DNA of 64,000 nt from Verrucomicrobiia bacterium (GTDB taxonomy: Bacteria; Verrucomicrobiota; Verrucomicrobiia; Limisphaerales; JADLHS01). Positions 52,213 through 62,095 of this stretch are shown here, one piece after another. Made by a program: the position numbers and the translations under genes. The notes below the pieces were generated by a model. It searched no databases. It was not told where the DNA came from and worked only from the letters and a program-made list of their open reading frames with translations. How positions within the stretch are numbered: position 1 is the stretch's first letter; every line of letters starts with the position of its first letter. Location: assembly GCA_011525685.1 (NCBI GenBank), contig WYBW01000181.1, forward strand, positions 43,809-107,808, given 5' to 3'.

Positions 52213-55200
52213 ATGAGCGAACGGCTGCGCATCCTTCATTTGGAGGACGACCCGGATTACTCGCGATTCGTACAAGACCTCCTCGTGCAAGGCGGAGTCG
52301 CCGCCGATGTCACGTTGGTGACGAGCCGCGCCGAATTTGACGCCGCCTTGGCGCGGGAAAAGTTCGACCTCATCCTGGCGGATTATTCCCTACCGGACTG
52401 GACGGGCATCCAGGCGTTAAGCGTGGTGAAGGAGAAGCTGCCGCAGACTCCCTTCCTGCTGGTGTCCGGGACCATTGGCGAGCAGTTCGCAATTGAGAGC
52501 TTGCAGGCGGGCGCCACTGATTACGTGCTCAAGCAATGGCCGGACCGGTTGGTGCCGGCCGTGCGTCGGGCCGTGGGCGAGGCCGAGGAACGCGCCCGTC
52601 GCAAGCACGCGGAGACGGAATTGATCCGGCGGGAAAAGTATTTCCGCGCACTGACCCGCAACTCGCTTGACATCCTTACCGTGCTCAATCGGGAGGGGGT
52701 TTATCAATACCACAGCCCCTCGATCAAGCGGGTGCTCGGCTACGATCCGGCCGAACTCGCGGGCAAGAACGTCTTCACCTTCATTCATCCCGAGGATCAG
52801 CCACGCGCTCGGGCGGCATTCCAATACGGGCTCGAGCATCCGGATCAAACGGTGAGGCTGGAGTACCGCATCCGGCATCGGGACGGCCACTGGGTTTATC
52901 TGGAGGCCGTGGGGCAGAGCCGGTTGAATGATCCGGACATCGCGGCCGTGGTGGTCAACTCGCGCGATGTAAGCGAGCGCAAGCGCATCGAACGCCAGCG
53001 CGACGCGTTGTCCGATTGTGGCCGGCGGCTCAGTTCGGTCACGGCGCCGGAAGAGGCCGCCCGGATCATCCAAACGGTGGCCGACGAGTTGTTCGGCTGG
53101 GACATCTTCATGCTGGATCTCTATTCGGCGGAGACGGACGAGATTCTGCCGATCCTGGACGTGGACACGATCAACGGAAAGCGCGTCGAGTTCGGTCCGG
53201 GGACGCCATCGCACAAGCCCAGCCAACTGGCGCGGCGCATCATCGAGAGTGGGCCGGAATTGATTGCGCGGGACAATCCCCAAACCATGCTGCCTGAGGC
53301 GATGCCGTTCGGAGACACTTCGCGGCCGTCGGTGACGCTGATGCTCGCCCCGATCCGCAATCGGACCGTGGTGATCGGGGTGCTTTCCATTCACAGCTAT
53401 CAACCGAACGCCTACACGAAGGACGATTTGGACACCTTGCAGGTGTTGGCGGATTACTGCGGCGGCGCGCTGGAGCGCATCCGGGCCGAGCAGGCCTTTC
53501 GCGAGAGCGAGCAACGATTTCGCGACGTGTTCGAGGCCTCGCCGGACGCGATCTTTGTCGAGGACTTGCAGGGCAATGTGCTGGACGTCAACCCGGCGGC
53601 CTGCCGGTTGCACGACCTGTCCCGCGAGCAGTTGATGGGGAAAAATGTTTTGGAACTGGTCCCGCCGGCTCAACGCTCCACGGTCGCGCAGGAATTCAAA
53701 CGCGTGGCCGCCGAGGAACTGGTGCGGTTTGAGGGGGAAAGCTGGACGGACACGGGCCGGATCATCCCGGTGGAAATTCACGCGCGCCGCATTGCTTATG
53801 CGGGGCAGCCGGCGGTGTTGCTGCACGTCCGCGACATCAGCGAGCGCAAACGGGCCGAGGCCGCGTTGCGCAGTTCGGAGATGTTGTTTCACTCGGTGTG
53901 GGAAAATTCCGTGGATGGCATGCGCCTGACCGATGAAAACGGAGGCATCGTGGCCGTCAACCAGGCGTACTGCCAACTGGTGGGCATGACCCTGACGGAA
54001 CTGCCGGGCCGGCCGTTCACGGTTGTGTACGCGGCAGCGGAGCAGCCGGCCTTGATCCTGACCCGCTATCGTGAGCAGTTCCGTAACCGGGTGGTTGAGC
54101 GACAAGTCGAACGCCGGCTGACGCTGCACAACGGCCGCTCGGTGATCTTCGAGGAGACCAGTTCCTTCGTGGAGTTGCGCGGCCAGTCACCACTGTTGTT
54201 GGGATTGTTCCGCGATGTGACCCAACAGAAACGGCTTGAGGAGCAGTTCCGCCAGGCCCAGAAAATGGAAGCCATCGGCCAACTCGCGGGCGGGGTGGCG
54301 CACGACTTCAACAACATCCTCACCGTCATCCACGGCCATGCTTCGCTGCTCCAGCTTGCCGCCAGCCTGAGTGGTGACGCCGCGAAATCCGCGCAGCAGA
54401 TCATTTTTGCCGCCGAGCGAGCGGCGGGACTGACGCGGCAACTGCTCACCTTCAGCCGCCGGCAGGTCATGCAACCGCGACGGCTCGACCTGAACGAAAT
54501 CGTCGCCAACATGACCAAGATGCTGGGCCGCATCCTGGGCGAGGACATCAATCTCCAGGTTGATTATTCCACGCACCCGTCCTGGGTGGTGGCCGACGCG
54601 AGCATGATGGAGCAGGTGATCTTGAACCTGGCGGTCAACGCGCGCGACGCCATGCCCCGGGGCGGCCAACTGACCATCACCATTGCCGTTGCCGAAGTGG
54701 ATAACTCCCAAGTTGCTTACAATTCCGAAGCGCGCACCGGCCAGTTTGTATGCCTGACGGCCACCGACACCGGCATCGGCATCGCCCCGGAGGTCATGCG
54801 ACACATCTTCGAGCCGTTTTTCACCACGAAGGAGGCGGGCACGGGCAAGGGCACGGGTCTCGGGCTGGCGACCGTCTATGGCGTGGTCAAGCAACATCAA
54901 GGCTGGGTGGAAGTGGAGAGTGAACCCGGGCGCGGCGCATCGTTCCGGGTTTATATTCCTTATGTCGCGGACACTACCACGGCGGCAGATGATAAGCCTG
55001 CGCAGACGACCGTGCGCGGCGGCACGGAAGCGATTCTGGTTGTCGAGGACGAAGGTGCCGTACGGGAACTCGTGTGCAACGTCCTGAGTGGCCTGGGTTA
55101 TCAGGTCTTGGAAGCCGCTTCCGGCGTCAAGGCGCTCGAAGTCTGGGATGCCCACAAGGACCGGATCAATCTGGTGCTTACCGACCTCGTCATGCCCGAT

Positions 55201-55437
55201 CGGATCAATGGCCGTGAACTGGCGGAGCGGCTCTGGCAGGAGCGGCCGGCCCTGAAAATCATCTTCACCAGCGGCTACAGCGCGGATGTGGTAGGCAAGG
55301 AGTTCCTGCTCCAGACCGGGGCAAACTACCTGCAGAAGCCATATCATCCCAACACGCTTGCCTTGGCGGTGCGTGAGTGTTTGGACGGAAACTGCCCTTC
55401 GCCGAGGCACCAGGGGGCGGCAAGCAAAGCCGGTTAA
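52213..55437 (+). CDS. Hybrid sensor histidine kinase (REC-PAS-GAF-PAS-PAS-HK-REC)
   Basis: 1074 residues from ATG 52213, cytosolic with no membrane segment. Order: receiver (about 5-125, Asp in LILADYSLPD), PAS (about 145-260), GAF (about 275-425), PAS (about 440-550), PAS (about 560-680), HisKA with GGVAHDFNNILTVIHGHA (His about 698), HATPase_c with NLAVNARDAMPRGG and TDTGIGI and GTGLGLATVYG, and a C-terminal receiver with LVLTDLVMPD. A phosphorelay within one chain is expected. The stop TAA overlaps the convergent STAS gene stop (TTAA, 55434-55437). Output unknown. Confidence 0.93.
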   Translation: MSERLRILHLEDDPDYSRFVQDLLVQGGVAADVTLVTSRAEFDAALAREKFDLILADYSLPDWTGIQALSVVKEKLPQTPFLLVSGTIGEQFAIESLQAGATDYVLKQWPDRLVPAVRRAVGEAEERARRKHAETELIRREKYFRALTRNSLDILTVLNREGVYQYHSPSIKRVLGYDPAELAGKNVFTFIHPEDQPRARAAFQYGLEHPDQTVRLEYRIRHRDGHWVYLEAVGQSRLNDPDIAAVVVNSRDVSERKRIERQRDALSDCGRRLSSVTAPEEAARIIQTVADELFGWDIFMLDLYSAETDEILPILDVDTINGKRVEFGPGTPSHKPSQLARRIIESGPELIARDNPQTMLPEAMPFGDTSRPSVTLMLAPIRNRTVVIGVLSIHSYQPNAYTKDDLDTLQVLADYCGGALERIRAEQAFRESEQRFRDVFEASPDAIFVEDLQGNVLDVNPAACRLHDLSREQLMGKNVLELVPPAQRSTVAQEFKRVAAEELVRFEGESWTDTGRIIPVEIHARRIAYAGQPAVLLHVRDISERKRAEAALRSSEMLFHSVWENSVDGMRLTDENGGIVAVNQAYCQLVGMTLTELPGRPFTVVYAAAEQPALILTRYREQFRNRVVERQVERRLTLHNGRSVIFEETSSFVELRGQSPLLLGLFRDVTQQKRLEEQFRQAQKMEAIGQLAGGVAHDFNNILTVIHGHASLLQLAASLSGDAAKSAQQIIFAAERAAGLTRQLLTFSRRQVMQPRRLDLNEIVANMTKMLGRILGEDINLQVDYSTHPSWVVADASMMEQVILNLAVNARDAMPRGGQLTITIAVAEVDNSQVAYNSEARTGQFVCLTATDTGIGIAPEVMRHIFEPFFTTKEAGTGKGTGLGLATVYGVVKQHQGWVEVESEPGRGASFRVYIPYVADTTTAADDKPAQTTVRGGTEAILVVEDEGAVRELVCNVLSGLGYQVLEAASGVKALEVWDAHKDRINLVLTDLVMPDRINGRELAERLWQERPALKIIFTSGYSADVVGKEFLLQTGANYLQKPYHPNTLALAVRECLDGNCPSPRHQGAASKAG

Positions 55438-55961
55438 CCGCGGTCCTTGAGTTTGGCCAGGTCCTCGGCCAGGAAGCGGGTGACTTCCTTGAAGCGGGCG
55501 ACGTTCTCCGGGTTGATTTGCATCAATGTCTCGTGCGCCTCCAGGCAGGCGCGGGTGATTTCCTCGCGCGACGGATGCGCCGTCTCGGGAGCACAGGCTT
55601 CGAGGGCTTCCGGGGCCGACAGCGGTCCTTGGGTGACCTTGAAGAGGTGCAGGACGCCCACGTTTTCGATCAACTCGGTGACGCGGGCGTTCGGATTGCG
55701 CAACTCCACAGGGCAGGCGGGGGCATTGCCGTCCGGCTGACTCATTTTCAGGCCGAAACCGGCCAGCACCCCCAGAAATGTGCTGTCCATCAGGAGACAT
55801 TCCGAAAGTTCGATGACGAAGTAGTTGTAGCCCTTCTGACGCAAGCCGACGAGCAGCGCCTTGAAATCAATGCTCGAACTGAACGTGGCCCGACCGATGA
55901 TCTTGACGCAGGCAAAGTGTTTGCCCACCAGGACCAACAGGTTCGCAGCGGGAGCGCTCAT
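55434..55961 (-). CDS. STAS-domain protein (anti-sigma antagonist-like)
   Basis: 175 residues. The STAS core is KHFACVKIIGRATFSSSIDFKALLVGL...FVIELSECLLMDSTFLGVLAGFG, with phosphorylatable Ser 60 in MDSTFLG, as in SpoIIAA/RsbV. A C-terminal extension of about 65 residues is unusual. Partner anti-sigma kinase or phosphatase genes are absent here. Its ATG overlaps the holA stop (ATGA), so it is translated after holA in a leftward unit; convergent with the hybrid kinase. Confidence 0.82.
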   Translation of the reverse strand: MSAPAANLLVLVGKHFACVKIIGRATFSSSIDFKALLVGLRQKGYNYFVIELSECLLMDSTFLGVLAGFGLKMSQPDGNAPACPVELRNPNARVTELIENVGVLHLFKVTQGPLSAPEALEACAPETAHPSREEITRACLEAHETLMQINPENVARFKEVTRFLAEDLAKLKDRG

Positions 55962-57130
55962 CGGGCAGGACGGTTGCTGAAAGTTTGCCGCCCGGCGGAA
56001 GATGGTCGGACGCCGGTGCCCACGATCTGCACCAGCGTCTGTTGCAACACCAGCGACTCATCCAGCCCGCTGGAGACGAGCCGGCGGTTGCATTGCAGCA
56101 ACAGCTCGAGGGCTTGAATCAATTCGGCGCTGGAATAGTTCCGTGCCTGGCCCAAGGCGCGATGCAGCATGAACGGATGCATGCTCAACGGGTTGAACTT
56201 TTTCTCCGCGGGAAACTGATCCGCCGGGACACGGCTCAGTTGGGATTTGAACCGCTGGTAGTCCGCGTCCGCCGCGATCCAGCCCTCGCGGATCATTTCC
56301 TTCAACAGCAGCATCGCCCGCACCTTGCCGATCAGGCCATAGAGCAGGCCGATCTCTGATTTGCTCCGATCGAACTGCAAATCCCAAAGCTCCTCGTCCA
56401 AGCGGCGCAGCAGGGTGGCAAGCTGGCGGTCGCCCAAGGCATCCGCCAGCGCGAACGACCGGGCCAGCTTGTTGCGCACGCAGACCGCGGCGACGTCGTG
56501 CGAGGTGATTTCCTTCCGGTCGCCGGCGTAGAGGGAGAGCTTTTCAACCTCCGAATCAAGCTGCCGGGGATAAGGGCCGATGCGGGCGACGAGTTCGGCC
56601 AGCGCGTCGTCAGAAATCTCCTTGCCGCGCTCGCGCAATCCGGCACGGGCGCGGAACTCACAATCCGATGCCCAGTCCTTGCTGTCCACGGAGAGCGCCT
56701 CGAACACCTCCGCCTTCCCAAGTTTCTCGAGCGTTTTGAAGAAGACCTTCCGCCGGTCCACCTTGCCGGCGCTGACCAGCAACCGGACGTTTTGCCACGT
56801 GAAGGACTTTAACTCCTGCGCCAGCGCCGACAAAGCCTCGGTGACTGACTGGGTCTGGGCCGCGCGTTCGTCCCCCAGAAAATTGCAGTCGCGCAGCCAG
56901 ACGACCTTGCCGCTGCCGAAGAAGGGGAGGGTTTGCAGCGCCTCGCGCAACCGCGCCAGCACCTTGAGCGCTTCGGCACTATTGGTCACGGAAGCCTCGA
57001 TCACCTCGTGATCCATTCCTCCCAGCGCCTCGGTCCATTCCTGATAACACTGACGGGCGCGCTGCTTGACGGCGAATTCGTCCTCGCCGCAAACCAATCG
57101 CACCGACTCGTTGGTGGTTGACTTAGCCAC
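55958..57130 (-). CDS. holA: DNA polymerase III delta subunit
   Basis: 390 residues from GTG 57130 (an upstream TTG at 57172 is also in frame). Clamp-loader AAA+ fold without a working P-loop: VRLVCGEDEFAVKQRARQ, PFFGSGKVVWLRDCNFLG, EVFEALSVDS...WASDCEFRARAGLRERGKEISDDALAELVARIG and AVCVRNKLARSFALADALGDRQLATLLRRLDEELWD are characteristic of HolA. It opens the beta clamp for loading on DNA. Length is slightly above the usual ~340. Coupled to the following STAS gene by ATGA. Confidence 0.9.
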   Translation of the reverse strand: MAKSTTNESVRLVCGEDEFAVKQRARQCYQEWTEALGGMDHEVIEASVTNSAEALKVLARLREALQTLPFFGSGKVVWLRDCNFLGDERAAQTQSVTEALSALAQELKSFTWQNVRLLVSAGKVDRRKVFFKTLEKLGKAEVFEALSVDSKDWASDCEFRARAGLRERGKEISDDALAELVARIGPYPRQLDSEVEKLSLYAGDRKEITSHDVAAVCVRNKLARSFALADALGDRQLATLLRRLDEELWDLQFDRSKSEIGLLYGLIGKVRAMLLLKEMIREGWIAADADYQRFKSQLSRVPADQFPAEKKFNPLSMHPFMLHRALGQARNYSSAELIQALELLLQCNRRLVSSGLDESLVLQQTLVQIVGTGVRPSSAGRQTFSNRPAR

Positions 57131-57224
57131 GGCAAGCTCTGGGTGAACCCCGTCGAGGGCAGGCGGAGGCAATGAGGCGCAAGGACACCGGGTTGGCCGG
57201 GGACAACTCCATCACAACGGCGGG

Positions 57225-57677
57225 TTATTCCGGCTCACTGCCGCTCTCGTTGATGCGTTCAAGCACCTCGCTCATGTCCTCGACCTGCTCGAACAGCGAC
57301 TGGGTGACGAAGATGGGACGCTTTTGCGCGGCTGCCAGCGCCAGGCAATCGCTCGGCCGGGCGTCTATCTCGACGAGCTTCCGGGCGATTTCGTTTTGTT
57401 GCTGGAGCGTCAGCCGTGCGTAGTAGGTCGAGTTCCGCAGCTCCGTGATGACGATCCGCTCCACACTAATGTTGAAGCCCTTGAAAATGCTCTGCATCAG
57501 GTCGTGGGTGAGGGGGCGTTCTTTCGGCGCCTCACGGAGGAAGTTGCTGATGATCTGGCCCATTTGCGGTTCAACGTTGATGACAAACACCTTCTCATCG
57601 TTGCCCACAAACAAGGCGCAGCCGCTGTTGGCGGGAAGAATGCCGCGAATCTGAATGGGCACCACTTCGTTCTTCAT
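57225..57677 (-). CDS. Bifunctional-nuclease-family protein (DUF151)
   Basis: 150 residues: VVPIQIRGILPANSGCALFVGNDEKVFVINVEPQMGQII and a C-terminal RPSDCLALAAAQKRPIFVTQSLFEQV, the DUF151/BFN signature. Homologues are described as having DNase/RNase activity, but bacterial function is not settled. Precedes holA by about 95 bp on the same strand. Confidence 0.82.
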   Translation of the reverse strand: MKNEVVPIQIRGILPANSGCALFVGNDEKVFVINVEPQMGQIISNFLREAPKERPLTHDLMQSIFKGFNISVERIVITELRNSTYYARLTLQQQNEIARKLVEIDARPSDCLALAAAQKRPIFVTQSLFEQVEDMSEVLERINESGSEPE

Positions 57678-57803
57678 ATCCGCAGTTTATTGCCGAATTC
57701 CAAAAAAACAAGCCTCGCCTGTGGCGCTTCATCACCTGAAAACCACGGGCGATTACGGATGCCGACGGCGCCCACTACGGGGGGTTTCGACTCTTCCAGA
57801 CAG

Positions 57804-60800
57804 CTAACGAAGGGTCGCCGGCCGCAACACGGGTTGATCCTCGACTGCACGCGGACTTTGTGCCGCGGCGACCGTTGGCTCATAGTTCAAATACGGCCCC
57901 AGCCAACGCTCGGCTTCGGCCAGCGTGATGCCTTTGCGGAGTTGATAGTCGAGCAGTTGATCCCGGTCGAGTTTGCCGACGCTGAAGTAGCGGGATTCCG
58001 GGTGCGCAAAGTAGAGTCCGCTCACACTCGCGCCTGGATACATGGCAAAGCTTTCCGTCAGGCGGATGCCGGTGTGTTTTTCCACGTCGAGCAAGTCCCA
58101 GATCGTCGCCTTTTCGGTATGGTCCGGGCAGGCGGGGTAGCCCGGGGCCGGCCGGATGCCACGATACTTCTCCTGAATGAGCTCTTCTGCCGACAGTTGT
58201 TCGGTCTTCCCGTAGCCCCATTCTCTCCGGACGCGCTGGTGCAGGAACTCGGCAAACGCCTCGGCCAGCCGGTCGGCCAACGCCTCCGCCAGGATGGCGC
58301 TGTAATCGTCGTGATTGGCTTTGAAACGTTCGACCAAATCCTTCAGTCCAATGCCCGCGGTTACGGCAAACGCACCAATGTGATCGCCCGCGGCGGCAGA
58401 CTTGGAATGGGCGGTTGAGGATTTGGGCGCAATGAAATCCGCCAGACACCAGTTCGGCGTGCCGTCGCCTTTTTCGAGTTGCTGGCGCAAGAAATGGAAG
58501 GTTGAGCGCAGGTGTTTGCGCGAACCGTTCGTGTACACTTCCACGTCGTCGCCGACGGAGTTCGCCGGAAACAATCCATACACCGCGCGGAGTTCGAGTT
58601 GCTTCTGGGCGACGATTTCACCCAGCAGTTTCTGAGCGTCGGCAAACAACTGACGGGCCTGTTCGCCGTGCTTTTCGTGCTGGAAAATTTTCGGATAAAC
58701 CCCGCGCAGTTCCCAAGTGTGAAAGAAAGGTGTCCAATCAATGAAGGGCACAACTTCCTCGAGCGAAACCGCGAACGCGCCCGCGTGTCCATGCGCCGAG
58801 CCGCAGTCGCACCGTCCGGGATTGAGTCTGCCCGAGGTGAGAATCCGCATCCCGGTAAAGTCCGGCCGCGGCAGATCGTCGTAGTTCAGTCTCGGCGCGT
58901 TGGCCCGGGCCGCTGCCAAGGGAATGAGATTGGCGGCGGAGCGGGAATGCAGAGAGCGAGCCTTCTCGTAATCCTCGCGAAGCTGCTTTACGAACGCCGA
59001 CTTTCCGTCAGTGCTCAAGAGGCTGCTGGTGACGGGCACGGCGCGCGAGGCGTCAAGGACGTGAACCACCGGTTCGCTGTAATGCGGGGCGATTTTGATT
59101 GCGGTGTGCGCGCGGCTCGTGGTCGCGCCGCCGATGAGCAACGGGACTTTGAATCCGGTCCGCTCCATCTCGCGGGCGACGTGGACCATTTCATCCAGCG
59201 ATGGCGTGATGAGTCCGCTCAGGCCGATGAGGTCGGCGTTTTCGTGCCTTGCGGTCTCCAGAATTCTTTCGCACGGCACCATCACGCCCAGATCAATGAC
59301 CTCGTAGTTGTTGCAGGCGAGCACGACCCCGACGATGTTCTTGCCGATGTCATGCACGTCCCCCTTGACGGTGGCCAGCACGACCTTGCCCTGCGCCCTC
59401 ACGGCCTCGCCCCGCGCCGCCATCGCGGCCTTCTCGGCTTCCATGAACGGCGTCAGATACGCCACGGCTTTCTTCATCACGCGGGCGGACTTGACCACCT
59501 GTGGCAGAAACATTTTTCCCGCGCCAAACAAATCGCCGACCACACTCATGCCGGCCATCAACGGTCCCTCGATGACGGCGAGTGGTTTGCCATATTTCTG
59601 GCGTGCCTCCTCGGTGTCCTGGTTGACCCAGGTGTCAATGCCCTTCACCAGCGCGTGAGCAAGGCGCTCCTCGATTGTGCCTTTCCGCCATTCTTCTTCG
59701 CGCTTGAATTCCTCGTCCTCAGCCTTGCCAGCGCCGGTTGATTTCAATCCTTCACCGAAGGCCACCAACCGCTCCGTCGCGTCCGGGCGGCGGTTCAGCA
59801 ACACGTCCTCGACGAGCTCTTTCAACCCGGGTTCGATCTCCTCATAAACTTCCAACATGCCGGCGTTCACGATGGCCATGTCCAGCCCCGCTTTGATGGC
59901 GTGATATAGGAACGCGCTGTGCATTGCTTCGCGCACGGGATTGTTGCCGCGAAAGCTGAACGACACATTCGACAACCCGCCGCTGACTTTCGCGTGCGGC
60001 AGGTTTTGTTTGATCCAGCGCGTGGCTTCGATGAAGTCCACGGCGTAGTTGTTGTGCTCCTCGATTCCGGTGCCGACGGTGAGGATGTTCGGATCAAAAA
60101 TGATGTCCTCGGGAGGGAAACCAACTTCATCCACGAGAATCCGATAGGCCCGTTCGCAAACGCGAATCTTGTCGGCACAACTTGCCGCTTGGCCATTCTC
60201 ATCAAAGGCCATCACAACGACCGCCGCGCCGTATTTCAAAACCGCGCGAGCTTGGCGCTTGAACTCGTCCTCGCCGGCTTTGAGCGAAATGGAGTTCACA
60301 ATCCCCTTGCCTTGCAGACATTTCAACCCCGCCTCGATGACCTCCCATTTCGAGGAATCCACCATGAACGGAACTTTGGCGACTTCGGGTTCGCTGCCCA
60401 GCAGATGCAGGAAGCGGGTCATCGCGGTGACACCGTCAATCATCCCCTCATCCATGCAGATGTCTATGAGGTTTGCGCCGTTCTCGATTTGCTGCCGCGC
60501 AATGGCGACGGCTTCCTCAAATTTGCTTTCCTTGATGAGCTTGGCGAACTTGGGCGAACCAGCCACGTTCGTGCGCTCACCGATCATGATGAACTGACCG
60601 GGTTGTTGGATGAATGGCTGCGAACCGGAAAGGCGCAAAGGCAGAGCCGATTCGGCGGTCATTGATGGTTGAACCTCAAATTTTCCGTCACCCTGGCCCT
60701 CTTCCCGGGGGAGAGGGGACAACCTTTGGGTCGTTTCCATGACACGCGAGTCGGTCGAACTGGAGCCGGTCACAGATTCGTTGCAGGACGGAGCAAGGCT

Positions 60801-61958
60801 CTCGCTCTCCGCGGGGGAGAGGGCCGGGGTGAGGGAAAAAAGTGAGCGATTCCTCGGAGTAACGGAATATTCGCGTGGATGTTTTCCCTCGAGCGCCCGG
60901 GCGATGGCCGCGATGTGCGCGGGAGTGTTGCCACAGCAGCCGCCCGCGATGTTCAACAAGCCACTTGAGGCAAACTCGCCCAGGTAACCGCCCATGTCTT
61001 CAGGCTTCAGATCAAAGCCAGTGGGGGACAACGGATTTGGCAACCCGGCGTTCGGGTAGCAGGAAATCGCCGTATGAGATTTCTCGGCAAGTTCGGCAAG
61101 GAAGGGACGCATGAGATCCGGGCCGAGCGAGCAGTTCAGACCAACGGCAATCGGTTGCACGTGCTTCACCGCCGTCCAGAAGGCCTCCACCGTCTGCGCC
61201 GAGATCATCGTTTCGCCGCCGCGACCCACCGCCGCGGAAATCATGATGGGCAGGATTCTCCCGTCTTGCTCGAAAACCTCCTGAATGGCCACCAGAGCGG
61301 CCTTGGCGTTGAGCGAATCGAAAATGGTTTCGACGAGGAGTATGTCCACGCCCCCAACGAGGAGCGCGCGGACCTGATTGGCGTATGCCGCCTTGACCTG
61401 GTCAAACGTGCAAACGCGGAAACCGGCGTCGTTGGCATCCGGCGAGTGGGACAGCGAAATCGTAAGCGGTCCGATCGCTCCCGCCACAAACCGGGGCCGG
61501 CCAGTCTGGTTCGCAATGCGATCAGCCCATTCGCGGCATTGGCCGGCGGACTGTGCGTTGATCTCCCATGCCAGGTCGTTCAGGAATTTGTTTTCGATGA
61601 CCTCCTGATAAAAGGCCGGGTCTTTGCGCCCGCCCTTGTCGCGCGGGTCTTCCACGAAGAATTCGCTTTGACCCAGGCTGGTGGCCGAAAAGGTGTTCGT
61701 CTCGATGATGTCCGCGCCCGCTTCGAGGAATCGGCGGTGAATGTCGCAGATCACCTCCGGCTTGGTCAGGGAGAAGAGGTCTCCGTTGTTCTTCAAGTCC
61801 TTCGTGACGTCCTTGAATCGCTCGCCGCGAATGTCCGCCTCACCCAGCCCGTACTCGCGGATCGTGGTGCCCATCGCACCATCGAGAATGACGATGCGTT
61901 GCTCCAACAACCGCAATAACTCGCCCGCGCGCGGACTATGTGCTCCGACATGGTTCAC
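57804..61958 (-). CDS. metH: Cobalamin-dependent methionine synthase
   Basis: 1384 residues, longer than the usual ~1230, start GTG 61958. It moves a methyl group from methyl-tetrahydrofolate to homocysteine through cobalamin. Order: homocysteine/zinc domain (Cys in GLNCSLGPD and GGCCGNTP, about 1-355), a repeat-encoded linker (about 370-435: LTPALSPAESES...LSPLPREEGQGDG), pterin-binding domain (IMIGERTNVAGS onward), cap and B12 domain (DVHDIGKNIV, His about 868), and AdoMet-activation domain (RPAPGYPACPDH, about 1269 onward). The excess length is partly the insert. A SahR-like site lies 48 bp upstream. Confidence 0.96.
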   Translation of the reverse strand: MNHVGAHSPRAGELLRLLEQRIVILDGAMGTTIREYGLGEADIRGERFKDVTKDLKNNGDLFSLTKPEVICDIHRRFLEAGADIIETNTFSATSLGQSEFFVEDPRDKGGRKDPAFYQEVIENKFLNDLAWEINAQSAGQCREWADRIANQTGRPRFVAGAIGPLTISLSHSPDANDAGFRVCTFDQVKAAYANQVRALLVGGVDILLVETIFDSLNAKAALVAIQEVFEQDGRILPIMISAAVGRGGETMISAQTVEAFWTAVKHVQPIAVGLNCSLGPDLMRPFLAELAEKSHTAISCYPNAGLPNPLSPTGFDLKPEDMGGYLGEFASSGLLNIAGGCCGNTPAHIAAIARALEGKHPREYSVTPRNRSLFSLTPALSPAESESLAPSCNESVTGSSSTDSRVMETTQRLSPLPREEGQGDGKFEVQPSMTAESALPLRLSGSQPFIQQPGQFIMIGERTNVAGSPKFAKLIKESKFEEAVAIARQQIENGANLIDICMDEGMIDGVTAMTRFLHLLGSEPEVAKVPFMVDSSKWEVIEAGLKCLQGKGIVNSISLKAGEDEFKRQARAVLKYGAAVVVMAFDENGQAASCADKIRVCERAYRILVDEVGFPPEDIIFDPNILTVGTGIEEHNNYAVDFIEATRWIKQNLPHAKVSGGLSNVSFSFRGNNPVREAMHSAFLYHAIKAGLDMAIVNAGMLEVYEEIEPGLKELVEDVLLNRRPDATERLVAFGEGLKSTGAGKAEDEEFKREEEWRKGTIEERLAHALVKGIDTWVNQDTEEARQKYGKPLAVIEGPLMAGMSVVGDLFGAGKMFLPQVVKSARVMKKAVAYLTPFMEAEKAAMAARGEAVRAQGKVVLATVKGDVHDIGKNIVGVVLACNNYEVIDLGVMVPCERILETARHENADLIGLSGLITPSLDEMVHVAREMERTGFKVPLLIGGATTSRAHTAIKIAPHYSEPVVHVLDASRAVPVTSSLLSTDGKSAFVKQLREDYEKARSLHSRSAANLIPLAAARANAPRLNYDDLPRPDFTGMRILTSGRLNPGRCDCGSAHGHAGAFAVSLEEVVPFIDWTPFFHTWELRGVYPKIFQHEKHGEQARQLFADAQKLLGEIVAQKQLELRAVYGLFPANSVGDDVEVYTNGSRKHLRSTFHFLRQQLEKGDGTPNWCLADFIAPKSSTAHSKSAAAGDHIGAFAVTAGIGLKDLVERFKANHDDYSAILAEALADRLAEAFAEFLHQRVRREWGYGKTEQLSAEELIQEKYRGIRPAPGYPACPDHTEKATIWDLLDVEKHTGIRLTESFAMYPGASVSGLYFAHPESRYFSVGKLDRDQLLDYQLRKGITLAEAERWLGPYLNYEPTVAAAQSPRAVEDQPVLRPATLR
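60687..60833. repeat. Palindromic repeat inside metH
   Basis: Arms 60687-60707 and 60811-60833 are near-perfect reverse complements (CACCC-GGCCCTCT-CCC / GGG-AGAGGGCC-GGGTG type). They lie in frame in metH between the homocysteine and pterin domains and encode the LTPALSP and LSPLPREEGQGDG peptides. The insert is in a linker, so the enzyme can tolerate it. Confidence 0.82.
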
Positions 61959-62005
61959 GAGACGACAATACGCCCCTAATCCAAGGGCGCAAGGATAAAA
62001 TCAAT

Positions 62006-62025
62006 GTATCTGGATATGAAGATAT
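62006..62025. promoter_or_regulatory. Candidate SahR-type operator upstream of metH
   Basis: GTATCTGGATATGAAGATAT, 48 bp upstream of the metH start. 16 of 20 bases match the site at 27510-27529 upstream of metK, in the same orientation relative to the gene. It contains two tandem GATATGAA octamers (62013-62028). Confidence 0.55.
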
Positions 62026-62095
62026 GAAATTTACGACTTCCTGACCAACTTCCTTGATTGCGGGTTAAACCAGCCCCAACCGCCGAGGCAACGGG

